A model generated the notes under the pieces. The model was given only the letters and a program-made list of their open reading frames with translations. It had not been told where the DNA came from and made no database searches. The position numbers and the translations under genes were made by a program. Below are positions 54,183 to 63,146 of a DNA stretch of 64,000 nucleotides, piece after piece. The stretch's first letter is position 1, and every line of letters starts with the position of its first letter. This stretch comes from Mesorhizobium huakuii (GTDB lineage Bacteria > Pseudomonadota > Alphaproteobacteria > Rhizobiales > Rhizobiaceae): contig NZ_CP050299.1 of NCBI RefSeq assembly GCF_014189455.1, positions 124,001-188,000 on the forward strand. Reading direction: 5' to 3'.

Positions 54183-54567
54183 TTGGATGGCGCGTGTGAG
54201 GCCGCGAAGTCCATGTGGCGCGGGCGGCGAATTCCTGCTTGCACCAGGAAGCGTACCCGGCGCGTAAGGGCGTGCGCCGTCGACGACGTGGACGAGGACG
54301 AGGAGGACGTGATCCGCTTTGACCACGCCGGAGCAACCTACGCGATCTATCGCAGTCCAGAAGACGAGTTTTTCGCGACCGACGGCCTGTGCACGCATGA
54401 GTGCATCTGGCCGACGGCCTGGTGATGGACAATATTGTCGAATGTCCCAAGCACAACGGCAGGTTCGACTACAGGACTGGAGCGGCAAGAGGCGCTCCGG
54501 TTTGCGTGAACTTGAGGACCTATCCGACACGCGTCGACGGTGGCGAGTCTTTATCGAAATCGATTGA
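54183..54567 (+). pseudogene. Rieske-type ferredoxin, MocE-like, two frameshifts
   Basis: The pieces join as ACAVDDVDEDEEDVIRFDHA, YRSPEDEFFATDGLCTHE, (shift near 54405) HLADGLVMDNIVECPKHNGR, FDYRTGAARGAPVCVNLRTY and (shift near 54540) VFIEID. The CxH...CxxH cluster ligands are present as CTHE and CPKH. The sequence resembles MocE, the ferredoxin of rhizopine (3-O-methyl-scyllo-inosamine) catabolism in Sinorhizobium. No start codon fits well, so the 5' end is eroded too. Confidence 0.7.
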
Positions 54568-54578
54568 GATTTGGGGCC

Positions 54579-55206
54579 ATGATCTTCAAGGAACAGGTCA
54601 GGTGGGAGTTCCTCAAGCCCCAGGAATTTCTCGAGCGCCAGAAACAGAAACCGGTCGTCTACCTTCCGATGGGCCTTTGTGAGCCGCATGGGCATGTCGC
54701 ACCTTTCGGTCTCGACACGATCAAGGCCGACTGGCTGTGCGACGAAGCCGCTGACCGGTTCGGTGGCGTCGGCGCACCGACCATGGCCTACCACACCCAT
54801 GAGACCGGCTATCACGCGCCTTGGCTTAAGGAGGTCATGGGCGGGGTCAATCCCAGGCTCGCGGCGCTGCCGCCGCATCTCCTGCTCGAGACGCTGCTCT
54901 ACCAGCTGCGGGCTTTCCGCAACGCCGGATTCCAGGCGGTGGTTGTCGTCAGCGGTCACCATGGAAGCCAGGACGATCTCAGGATGATTGCGGAGGCATT
55001 CGCTGGCGCCTTCCCCATTCAGCACTTTGTCAGGACAGACCCCGAGCTCGTCAGCGGGAAATTCACAGGCGATCATGCGGGTCGATACGAGCTTTCGCAG
55101 CTTCTGGCGATCCGACCGGACCTCGTGGCGCTGGACAGGGCTGACCGGATCGGCATGGATCCGCTGGACGTTTCGCGCAGAATCCTGACCCCACTTAAAC
55201 ACCGCC
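54579..55206 (+). pseudogene. creatininase-family amidohydrolase, truncated by IS1634
   Basis: About 203 native residues. VVYLPMGLCEPHGHVAPFGL matches the family metal motif (E..HG..P), AYHTHETGYHAPWLKEVMGG the second metal region, and VVVVSGHHGSQDDLRMIAEA the conserved (N/S)GHxG loop. The IS1634 end at 55186 cuts the gene; the last residues (TPLKHRL) are IS-encoded. The sequence just beyond the IS (57079-57264) may be its severed C-terminus. Its neighbours are moc-like, so a role in inosamine or inositol breakdown is possible. Confidence 0.75.
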
Positions 55207-57078
55207 TGTAAGAATATGTTATTATATCAGCACGTTAGGCGCGCGCCGGCGCGTGTTACCACTACATTTTGGGGATGATCTCAGGCGAGTTGTTCGTCGA
55301 GGTTGTGTGGCAGAGCGATGCCAGATGCCTTGAAGACGTTGCCCACTTGGCCCGTAACGTGGGTTCTGGTGGTGACGATGCGACCATCCTTTTCGATGGT
55401 GGCTTCCTGGAGGCGGTCGAGATCGCGTAGAAGCGGCTGCCATTCGGGCGTCAGGCCTTTGGCCCGGCAGAGGCGGTACAGTTCCTTGCTGAGTACGAGC
55501 CCCAGGAACGAGCAAAACACATGCCCGCGGATGGCGGCATCGGATTGGTGGAAGATCGGCCGGGTATTGAAGGTTGCCTTGGCGGCGCGGAACAGGCTCT
55601 CGACCTCGAGCAAATCGCGATACCGCAGCACGGCCTGGAGCGGGGTCACCTTCGCGTTGGTCCGCACCACGGTGATGCCGTCGTAGCGGGCTTCCTCGGC
55701 AAGCTTGCCGACATCGATCTTGAAGTTCTTGCCGCTGGCCTTGAGGTAACGCCGGTAGGCCGAGTTGCCGACCAGTGCCTTGTCGCCCTTCTTGAGCTGC
55801 GCCTCGAGGCCGGCGATGATCGCCTGGCGGTCGGCCTTGTCCTTCTCGGCCTCGGCGTCATTGCGGCTGACGATGTAGCGGTCTTTACCGACCTTGACCT
55901 CTTTGACCCACAACTGAGTTTCACCACGCTGGCGCTCGAGAACGAGCGGAACCATCGGTGCCGTGTCATTGAGCACGACGTTGTGGATCACGCTGCTCGA
56001 GCGTTCGCGGGCCCCCAGAATGTATTCCATGCCCAGCTTTTCGAGCGCGGCGATGGTATCGGCGCTGATCATGCCGCGATCGGCGACAACGCAGGCGCGT
56101 GTGACGCCGAAGCGCGTTCGCAGCCGATCGACCACCGGCAACAGGACGGTCACGTCAGCGGTGTTGCCGGGCACCATCTCGGTGCAGATCGGCCGGCCCT
56201 CGGCATCAACGACCAGCGCCAGGATCATTTGCGCCAGATCGGGGCGGAAGTCCTTGGAATGCCCGCGCTTGCCCAGCGTCTCGCCGCCCGCGCCATGGAA
56301 GGACAACGAGGTGGTGTCCATGAACACAAGGCTGAGGTCGGTGAACAGGTCCTGCCGGCGCGCGAAGAGCTTTTCCTCGATCGCGTCTTTCACGCAGCGC
56401 GCCACCAGCGCGCCTTGCGCCTTTTCGCCGAGTTCCTCGCCCAGCCACGCCATGGCCCGGTAAAAGTGATGGAGCGCCAGACCCTCGGCGCCCTCGATAC
56501 CATAATCGGCCATCCAGTTCGCGCAGTCGCGGTCCGAGCCCGAGACGAACAGCCGATGCAGCGTGCCAACGAACACCGCCCGTTCCACCGCAAAGCCGAA
56601 CTGGCGCCCTTCCAGCACCTCTTCCAGCACCTCGCCGATCCCGAGCCGCTCCCACAGCCGCCCGAACAACAGCGGACCGCCGATGCGGCGAGAGGCAATT
56701 CGCCCCGCGTCAATGTCGGACAGGATGAGGCTGCGTTCGCCATGGCGCGCAATCGAGGCCGCCAATCTGTCAAGTTCGCCGCTGGCAACCAGCGCATCCT
56801 TGCGGCCCAGCGCCTTTATCGTGCGCTGGCGAACGGTTTTACCGTCGCGGACACTTTCCACGAGGTAAAGATAGCGGTGGCCGCGCGCGACTCTCTCAAC
56901 GACAAACATGCCAGCGTTGTTAGCGAATAAATGCCATCAAATCCATACAACATGCGGCTAGCAGATCAAATGTTGTTACCACACATTTTCGCGCCGAAAA
57001 CTCAAGGCGAGTGAATTCAATAGCTTAACGGACAGCGTTCGCCATCCGTTCACCTCCAACTGTTCAAGTCGGGCCTGA
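55186..57078 (-). mobile_element. IS1634-family element, copy 2
   Basis: 1893 bp, inverted relative to copy 1 (2904-4796). It interrupts the creatininase gene. No clear target duplication. Confidence 0.85.
55281..56909 (-). CDS. IS1634-family transposase, copy 2
   Basis: 542 residues, intact. It differs from copy 1 at very few positions (for example NDTAPMVP for NDAAPMVP and KASGIALPHN for KAAGIALPHN). DDE motifs as in copy 1. Confidence 0.93.
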   Translation of the reverse strand: MFVVERVARGHRYLYLVESVRDGKTVRQRTIKALGRKDALVASGELDRLAASIARHGERSLILSDIDAGRIASRRIGGPLLFGRLWERLGIGEVLEEVLEGRQFGFAVERAVFVGTLHRLFVSGSDRDCANWMADYGIEGAEGLALHHFYRAMAWLGEELGEKAQGALVARCVKDAIEEKLFARRQDLFTDLSLVFMDTTSLSFHGAGGETLGKRGHSKDFRPDLAQMILALVVDAEGRPICTEMVPGNTADVTVLLPVVDRLRTRFGVTRACVVADRGMISADTIAALEKLGMEYILGARERSSSVIHNVVLNDTAPMVPLVLERQRGETQLWVKEVKVGKDRYIVSRNDAEAEKDKADRQAIIAGLEAQLKKGDKALVGNSAYRRYLKASGKNFKIDVGKLAEEARYDGITVVRTNAKVTPLQAVLRYRDLLEVESLFRAAKATFNTRPIFHQSDAAIRGHVFCSFLGLVLSKELYRLCRAKGLTPEWQPLLRDLDRLQEATIEKDGRIVTTRTHVTGQVGNVFKASGIALPHNLDEQLA

Positions 57079-57264
57079 CGTGACAGAAGCGACCGCAGAG
57101 AAGGACACCGCATCCTTGAGGCTTCCCTCGACGCGCTCGGAGCCGCAACCAGTGCTTTTCGCTTCACGGAAAACGCCCCAGATTTTAGCCTGATGAAGGC
57201 CATGGTCGACGTCTGGGAGGGAATTGACCGTCGCCGCGCGCAGTGGAAGACACACAACCCCTGA
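57079..57264 (+). pseudogene. C-terminal coding remnant after IS1634, possibly of the creatininase gene
   Basis: The frame reads HRILEASLDALGAATSAFRF, TENAPDFSLMKAMVDVWEGI, DRRRAQWKTHNP, then stop. It is a helical C-terminus without a start. Because the gene interrupted at 55186 lacks its C-terminus and points the same way, this is its probable end, but I cannot prove it from sequence alone. Confidence 0.45.
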
Positions 57265-57324
57265 ACATCGACATCGCATTTGCGTCCCCGCCCAAGCCGG
57301 GCGGCAATCAATGGAGGAGAACGA

Positions 57325-58163
57325 ACTTGGGCGGCACGATCAAATTTGCACTCAACCACATGACAGCCCCAAAGCTGACCAGCAAAAAACTGATCGACCT
57401 GGCATCCCGACTTGGCTGCATCGGTATAGAACTTCGGAACGACCTTGCAGACAAGGGTCTCAGCACAGGCGAATTTTTTCGATGGCGAGAAGCCCTCGGC
57501 GATTGGCGAATATGCCCGCAGCAAAGGCATTCGCCTTCTGGGCCTTTCCGAGGCCTATGGCTTCAATCGCTGGTCGGACGCGATGAAGGACAAGATCAAG
57601 CTCTTGATCGCCCAGGCGAAGGAAGCCGGAGCAGAATCTATCAGCCTCATACCGAGCAACGATGGGGCCATCGAACCTGACGAGAAGCGGCTCTCCGATC
57701 TCCGCGGCGCACTCGCCGTCATACTGCCGATGCTTGAGGAGGCGGACCTGGTCGTCCTTCTGGAACCGCTGGGCTTCACGACCTCTTCGTTGCGTCGCAA
57801 GCGCGAAGCTGTCGAGGCGATCGAGGCCGTCGGGGGAAGGATCGGTTCCGGTTGGTGCACGATACGTTCCACCATCACATCGCTGGCGAGGCCGAATTTT
57901 TCCCGGAATGGACAGGCATCGTGCATATTTCCGGCGTCGTTGATCCATCCCTTGCACCCGAGGAGATGAAGGACGGTCACCGCATCCTGGTCGATGAGGC
58001 CGACCGACTGTGGAACGTTGAGCAGATCAAGACGCTTGTCGCCATGGGCTACAAAGGCGCCTATTCTTACGAATGTTTCGCGCCTTCGGTCCACGCGGAC
58101 GAAAATATTGAGGCGAGCCTGAAGACGAGCATAAAGCTCATCGAGAACTCGGCGGCTCAATGA
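57325..58163 (+). pseudogene. sugar-phosphate isomerase/epimerase-type TIM barrel (MocC-like), two frameshifts
   Basis: In three frames: IKFALNHMTAPKLTSKKLID, GCIGIELRNDLADKGLSTGE, then (extra T in a T6 run, ~57475) YARSKGIRLLGLSEAYGFNR, LEEADLVVLLEPLGFTTSSL, then (G run, ~57836) VHDTFHHHIAGEAEFFPEWT, DEADRLWNVEQIKTLVAMGY, KGAYSYECFAPSVH. Metal-ligand residues of the AP-endonuclease-2 fold (E in LLEPLG, H in VHDTFHH, E in YSYECF) are kept. The family includes MocC of rhizopine catabolism and inosose isomerases. Both shifts lie in homopolymers, so the gene may be more intact than it appears. Confidence 0.75.
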
Positions 58164-58220
58164 GCCTGAGTTAGCCACACCGGACTCCGCGCGAGCATTT
58201 AACAAGAGGTGCGCATCCGC

Positions 58221-58459
58221 CTAGCCCCCCGTTCCACACTGCCCTTTATGCGACCCAGGTAAACGTCTTTGCTCTCCGATCCAGAGGTCAGCCTCGTCGG
58301 AGGGACGGCGATCAGCATCGCGGCAATAAAGGTCTTGATTGGAGCCGACTGCGGACTGTCCTCTTTCGGCTGTGAATTGGCGAATAGCTTCCATTAGATG
58401 CTGGTAGGAACCACCGCTTTTGACCCCACGTCGGATGCTTTCCTCAAGTTGTGTCATGG
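58221..58459 (-). CDS. hypothetical small ORF
   Basis: 79 codons starting MTQLEESIRRGVKSGGSYQH, then LMEAIRQFTAERGQSAVGSN. Amphipathic helices at the start, polar tail. Unrecognised; listed because it may belong to the conflict module upstream. Confidence 0.3.
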
Positions 58460-58503
58460 TTTGATGATGTACCGCCCCCATCCTCTGTCTCTTTCCTCCA
58501 AGG

Positions 58504-58602
58504 CTAGTCGCCGCCGCCGATCGACAGGCTGAAGAACGGCGACGCGATCCTGCTCGTGGTTTCCCCGAGGATATTGTCCAGCTGCGCCATTTGCTTGAGC
58601 AT
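58504..58602 (-). CDS. possible small ORF following the caspase gene
   Basis: MLKQMAQLDNILGETTSRIA then SPFFSLSIGGGD, about 32 residues, with open sequence further upstream (VACLRQEVRSPASD). It follows the caspase stop by about 120 bases on the same strand. Small partner proteins are common in such systems, but this is speculative. Confidence 0.3.
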   Translation of the reverse strand: MLKQMAQLDNILGETTSRIASPFFSLSIGGGD

Positions 58603-58721
58603 GTCTGAAGCTGGACTTCTGACTTCCTGCCTAAGGCATGCGACATTGGCTTGAACGCCTACCGAGCCCGAATTCGATCTTGCTAAAAATGTGGGATATC
58701 GCCGACCAGGGGCCGAGCGGA

Positions 58722-59786
58722 TTAGCGCAACGCCTTGAGCTCGCGGTGGGCAGGGAATTCGTCCAGCGCCGCGTCGATCAGGCTCTCGCGCGAAATGCTG
58801 CCGCCGCCGCCCAGGGAGATCAGGCGGAGCGCGGCGAACCACTGCGCTCGTCCGTTGCCGCTCAGCCTGAGGCGCGAGACGTCGCCGCCCGCCCGCAGCC
58901 AGATGTCCTGGTCCGTCGGGCCGAGCGGGAAGAGGTCCGGCATGATCTGCTCGAGGTCCCGGTGGCGCTGATTGACGCCCGGCGAGATCGACTTGGTGCC
59001 GCCGAGCGCGAGTGCGACGGGGAAGTTCTCCTCAAGGTCGCTAGCCTTGAACACTGGGTGCTGCCTTCCCGGGACGGACTGCCTGACCGTCTCGGACACG
59101 TGGTTGAACAGGTCAAATACCCGGATGGTCCCGTCGCTGGCGGCGGTGGCAGCGCCCTTGAGGCCGGAGAGCATCGCGGTCGTGAACACGCTGTTCCGCT
59201 CGCGTCTGAGCACCAGAGACGTCTCGGTCGCGCGCGACGACGCGAGCACAACCCGGCCGGTCCCCCGCGCCAGTTGCTGCAGCGACTTCTCGTCGAACCC
59301 TTCGTCGATCCCGTCCTCCCCATCCTCGCCCAGGCCGGACTTGAGCGTGGCGGTGCCGGCGGCATGGCACGCGTCGACGACGAGGATGACCCGCGGCGCC
59401 TTGATGGCGGCGATCGCGGCGGACAGCTCGGCCTCGCCGAGCGACGTTCCTGCGACGTCCGTGAGCTTGCAATCGTAGGGGACGAGCGCGCTCGTCGCCT
59501 CGGCGCCACTGCCGATGCGCGCCCCGTGGCCCGAGAAGAAGATCGCGACGGTGTCGTCGGCGGTCGCGGTCGCCGCGAGGTCGGCAAGCGCTTTTCGGAT
59601 GTTTTCGAGCGTGGACGCGTCGTCGGTGAGGACAGTGACGTTCGCCTCCGGATAGCCGCAGTACGCGGACGACTTGAGGGTCTCGGCGGTGTCGAGCGCG
59701 TCATTGAGCACGGCGGCGGGAAGACCCCCGACCGCCTCATAGTTGGCAACGCCAATGATCAGCGCCCGGCCTTGGTCGAATTTCAT
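58722..59786 (-). CDS. caspase-like (C14) peptidase with C-terminal EAD1 domain
   Basis: 354 residues from the ATG at 59786, which has GGAG 7 bases upstream (an ATG at 59798 is also in frame). The caspase fold shows the catalytic His in VAIFFSGHGARIGSG and the catalytic Cys in VILVVDACHAAGTATLKS, with GRALIIGVANYEAVGGLPAA at the start. The C-terminal ~85 residues (QIMPDLFPLGPTDQDIWLRA to AALDEFPAHRELKAL) resemble effector-associated domain 1. The protein downstream of GAP1 is the likely effector: on activation it would cleave host proteins and kill or arrest the cell. GC content here is visibly higher than in the rest of the window. Confidence 0.85.
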   Translation of the reverse strand: MKFDQGRALIIGVANYEAVGGLPAAVLNDALDTAETLKSSAYCGYPEANVTVLTDDASTLENIRKALADLAATATADDTVAIFFSGHGARIGSGAEATSALVPYDCKLTDVAGTSLGEAELSAAIAAIKAPRVILVVDACHAAGTATLKSGLGEDGEDGIDEGFDEKSLQQLARGTGRVVLASSRATETSLVLRRERNSVFTTAMLSGLKGAATAASDGTIRVFDLFNHVSETVRQSVPGRQHPVFKASDLEENFPVALALGGTKSISPGVNQRHRDLEQIMPDLFPLGPTDQDIWLRAGGDVSRLRLSGNGRAQWFAALRLISLGGGGSISRESLIDAALDEFPAHRELKALR

Positions 59787-59819
59787 TAAGGACTCCATCG
59801 GGTGTCTTCCGCCGCCGAC

Positions 59820-62297
59820 TCAGTTCCGGAACAGCGGGTCGTTGGCCATCAGCCTAAGGTTGGGATTCTCGGGGAAGTCGGCTCGCATCTGCTGGATCAG
59901 CCTCGAGACGCGGGGTTGCCTTCCGTTTTGGATGTCGCGGATCGCACCACGCCAACGCTCCTTGCCGGTACCGTGGTGACGAAGGTCGGCGTCCCGTCCG
60001 CCGGACCGCTCCCACATCGCGTCCTGGTCCGGCCCGTTTGGAAAGAGCTCGGCGGCCAGCTCGGTGAGCACGTCCCACTTCTCACTGGCGCTGACGGGCG
60101 AGAGCCCGAGGAACCAGCGCTCGACGAGGCCGATCAGGCCGAGGCAGTGGCGGAGCACCGGCGCGACGTCGTTCCGGCCGGCCCGGTAGATCGAGATCAG
60201 GTCGTCGACGATGTCGCTTCGTCCGCGCGATGCGACGGCCCGTCCGAGCAGGTCGGCATCGGCAGGGGTGATCGACCGGACCGCGCGGACCGCGGTCGAG
60301 ACCCACCGCCGGAAGCGCGCGTGGTCGAGCCCGCCGAGTCCGTCGATCACGTGGAGACCTTCCGCGAGCGTCCCGGCCGCGAGGCGCATAAGGAGCTGGT
60401 CGAGCCGCGGATCGCGGACGATCCGTTCAACCAGTTCAGGCTCGATCGTGGTGTTCTGCTGACCGGCTCCCGCGCTCGCGAACCAGGCGTCAGTCGTCGC
60501 CGCGAGCAGACGATCCCGGGTGGCCGTCGGCACCTTATCCCAGACCTTGCTCCTCCGCGGGTAAGTCGTCAGGTCTGCAAGCGGCGATACGGACAGGAGG
60601 TGGAGGAGTTCCGCCGGCGGCCTGCCGCCGTCGATCTGCTCGTCGAGAAGCTGGTTGAACGCCTTCCGCGGGTCCTCAGGCCCACGCCACGCTCCCGTGT
60701 CAGCCTTGAGTGCTGCCACCCAGATGCGCCGGTTCGGGGCGGTCGACATGTCCCGCCTCCCCAGGAGCGTCGGGTCCTTCGCCACCGCCTCGCCCGCGAT
60801 CGTGAGCACCCGTGCGTCGGGAACCCTGGCCACCGCGTCGAGGATCTCGCCGGGCTTCGCGCGGCGCATCGCGAGCCGCATCGCGGTGACGTCGGCACCC
60901 GGCTCCACGGCGCTCTGGGCGCTCGCCGCGTCCGCGGGCTTCATGCTCGCGCCGGCCGCGATGGCGTGCAGCCGAAAGAGCTTCTGCTTGGCGGCAGAGG
61001 CGATGATCGGCTTCGCGGTGGCGGTATCCAGGTCTGTCGGGGCCGCGGCCTCGAGCGCCTCCAGTCCCTTCCGGTCGCTCGCGACCAGCGCGACGAGCGG
61101 CGCGGAGACGCGGGGCTCGGACTTCGCCCAGCGCCAGAACCCAGCGGCAAACTGGCCACCCGTCGCAACGGCCGAGCGGTCCAGGCCCCGCCTCGCGGCC
61201 TCGCGCCAGGGTGCGATGGCATCGTCGTCGATCAGCGCGTCGGCGACGATGGTCACTATGTCGGCATCGTCTGAGGGAAGATAGTTGTTTTGTTCGAACC
61301 ATAGCTCGAGCGCCTGCCAGACGAGGCCGCTCGTCTCGAGACCCGGGAGCGCGAGGTTGCGCAGCGTCAGGATCTCCGATGGCTGAGCCGTCGGGAGTAC
61401 TTCGACGAGCCGCTCGACGATGGTGCGTTTCTCGACCTCCCCCCGCGCGGGATCCGGCGAGAGCCGCTCGATCAACCGGGTGGCCGAGACAAGCCGCGCG
61501 ACGGTGTTGGGCGTCGTGGATGCGATGGCGTGCGCCTGCTCGAGCAGCTGGAGCTCCTGGAAATCGTCAAGGTTCGCGCCGATCCTGTCGCCGAACTCCC
61601 GCAGCTCGGCGCCGTCGGCCGAGCCGTCGATCATTCCAGCGGCCTGGGGCCGCTCGGCGCCGCTCCGGCCAACGATCCGCTGCTGCTGTTGCCACCGCCC
61701 GACGAGGGAGGCTGGCGTGCAGACGATCGTCGGCTCCGGCTTTTCCACCACGTCCTTCGGGCCGAAGCTCAGCCGGAAGTAGAGCTTGCGCCGCAGGGCG
61801 GGCCATAGGCGTCCCCACAGCGCGACCATGAGCTTCTCGAAGCCGTCCGATCCGATGCGCACCACCGGGCCGGAGCCGCGGCTGACGAGCGCCTGCGCCG
61901 TGTCCGCGAGATCGGATGTCGCGGGCGGCATTCCCGGTACCGGAGTCACCTCGAGCGCCTCGACGGCTGCCGGTGCCGCGTCAAACGACGTGATGAGGTG
62001 CGCGAGCAGCGGGCGGAGGTCGTCCAACGCGGCGATCTCCTCCAGGTCGCAGATCAGCGCGTGGGTGACTACCATGCCTGACCGTCCAACCGACGGATCG
62101 CTGAACGTTCGAGCGACAACGTACCAGTCGCGCACGGCGAACCCCGACGTGACGGGCGACCAGTCGGCGCCTTGGGGCTCCGTGTCCGGCAGGTCGAGGC
62201 GCTGCGCCAGCTCGCCCGCGAGCTTGCGGTCGCCGCTCGCGTACCTGAGGGCGTGCCCAAGTTTGACAGTGCCGTAGATCGCCTGGTCGACGCGCAT
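59820..62297 (-). CDS. GTPase-associated protein 1 (GAP1) with C-terminal EAD1 domain
   Basis: 825 residues, intact. The N-terminus (VDQAIYGTVKLGHALRYASG, then SGFAVRDWYVVARTFSDPSV) matches the GAP1-N region described with conflict-system GTPases. A long helical middle follows (YFRLSFGPKDVVEKPEPTIV, then repeated Ala-rich helices). The last ~85 residues (LTELAAELFPNGPDQDAMWE to MRADFPENPNLRLMANDPLF) form an EAD1 domain like that of the caspase. EAD domains pair like-with-like, so GAP1 should recruit the caspase. It lies between the caspase and the GTPase genes on the same strand with short gaps. Confidence 0.8.
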   Translation of the reverse strand: MRVDQAIYGTVKLGHALRYASGDRKLAGELAQRLDLPDTEPQGADWSPVTSGFAVRDWYVVARTFSDPSVGRSGMVVTHALICDLEEIAALDDLRPLLAHLITSFDAAPAAVEALEVTPVPGMPPATSDLADTAQALVSRGSGPVVRIGSDGFEKLMVALWGRLWPALRRKLYFRLSFGPKDVVEKPEPTIVCTPASLVGRWQQQQRIVGRSGAERPQAAGMIDGSADGAELREFGDRIGANLDDFQELQLLEQAHAIASTTPNTVARLVSATRLIERLSPDPARGEVEKRTIVERLVEVLPTAQPSEILTLRNLALPGLETSGLVWQALELWFEQNNYLPSDDADIVTIVADALIDDDAIAPWREAARRGLDRSAVATGGQFAAGFWRWAKSEPRVSAPLVALVASDRKGLEALEAAAPTDLDTATAKPIIASAAKQKLFRLHAIAAGASMKPADAASAQSAVEPGADVTAMRLAMRRAKPGEILDAVARVPDARVLTIAGEAVAKDPTLLGRRDMSTAPNRRIWVAALKADTGAWRGPEDPRKAFNQLLDEQIDGGRPPAELLHLLSVSPLADLTTYPRRSKVWDKVPTATRDRLLAATTDAWFASAGAGQQNTTIEPELVERIVRDPRLDQLLMRLAAGTLAEGLHVIDGLGGLDHARFRRWVSTAVRAVRSITPADADLLGRAVASRGRSDIVDDLISIYRAGRNDVAPVLRHCLGLIGLVERWFLGLSPVSASEKWDVLTELAAELFPNGPDQDAMWERSGGRDADLRHHGTGKERWRGAIRDIQNGRQPRVSRLIQQMRADFPENPNLRLMANDPLFRN

Positions 62298-62315
62298 CCT
62301 CCGCTTCCCGTCCGC

Positions 62316-63146
62316 TCAGTCGCCGGCGTCGAGCAGGTGGTAGATCGGCAAGGCAAGGTCGCCGCTCTTCGTGCCGTTCGCCTCGACGACGTAGCCGAAG
62401 TGCTCGGGACCCTTACTGGCGTATTCCATGTCGCGAGTCGTGGGGCTGAGCGGGCGTTCGAGCGCGGAGAGGCCCATGATCAGCGGCTGCCGCCAGTTCG
62501 ACCGCACGAACGCCGAAACGAGCGGCAGTCGCGCTTCCAGAGCCTCCGACGGGGTCTGTGCGATCCCCGCCTCGTCCCAGCAGGTCAGGAGCACGCCGAG
62601 GCGCGGAAGGCGGTGCAACCTGGACGTGGACCGATGGGAGAAGATGAGCATTTGGAGCAGCTCCACCAGCCTGGCCTGGTCGGAGGGATGCACCTCCCTG
62701 TTCTCGACCGAGACGCCCTTCAGACCGGCCAGTGGCTTGGAGAACATGTCGTCGCCGACGCTCGTCTGCTGGGGCCGGATGAGCAGCAGCCACGCGTCGG
62801 CCTCGTCGACGCGCTTTTGCCAAGTGTCGGGGAGTCGCCGGTTCTCGATCACGGACTTGATCTGCTCGCCGCCATATTCAGGCCAGACCAGGTCGGCCTC
62901 GCGGCCGTTGGCATCGACCACCGGCCAGACGCTGTCGACGTTGACGGACCGTGCGGTGTGACCCGCGGCCCGTCCCTCGTCGAGGCTCTCGAGCGCGGCC
63001 TCGAAGGCCTCAAGGTTGGTGGCCGCGCCGTTCATGCGCAGCGCTCCCGGGATCCGCATGAGGCGGCGGAGCAGCTGTGCCCCGTAGTGCGTCTTACCGA
63101 CGCCGCTCTCGCCGACGAGGAGGATCGAGTTGGACGTCTGGCTCAC
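62316..63146 (-). CDS. conflict-system GTPase (DO-GTPase1-like)
   Basis: 276 residues from a GTG at 63146 that overlaps the upstream stop by 4 bases (GTGA). Walker A/G1 is ILLVGESGVGKTHYGAQLLR; the segment DLVWPEYGGEQIKSVIENRR fits the switch region; LGVLLTCWDEAG is at the position of the base-recognition strand. These features match one of the two paired GTPases reported with GAP1 (the double-GTPase systems). Which of the two subfamilies it is remains uncertain. The regulated GTP switch would control GAP1. Confidence 0.75.
   Translation of the reverse strand: MSQTSNSILLVGESGVGKTHYGAQLLRRLMRIPGALRMNGAATNLEAFEAALESLDEGRAAGHTARSVNVDSVWPVVDANGREADLVWPEYGGEQIKSVIENRRLPDTWQKRVDEADAWLLLIRPQQTSVGDDMFSKPLAGLKGVSVENREVHPSDQARLVELLQMLIFSHRSTSRLHRLPRLGVLLTCWDEAGIAQTPSEALEARLPLVSAFVRSNWRQPLIMGLSALERPLSPTTRDMEYASKGPEHFGYVVEANGTKSGDLALPIYHLLDAGD

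Noticed and set aside
58638..61274. Large plus-strand ORFs (383 and 490 codons) opposite the caspase and GAP1 genes
   Set aside because: Shadows of very GC-rich genes; the minus-strand frames carry the recognisable domains.
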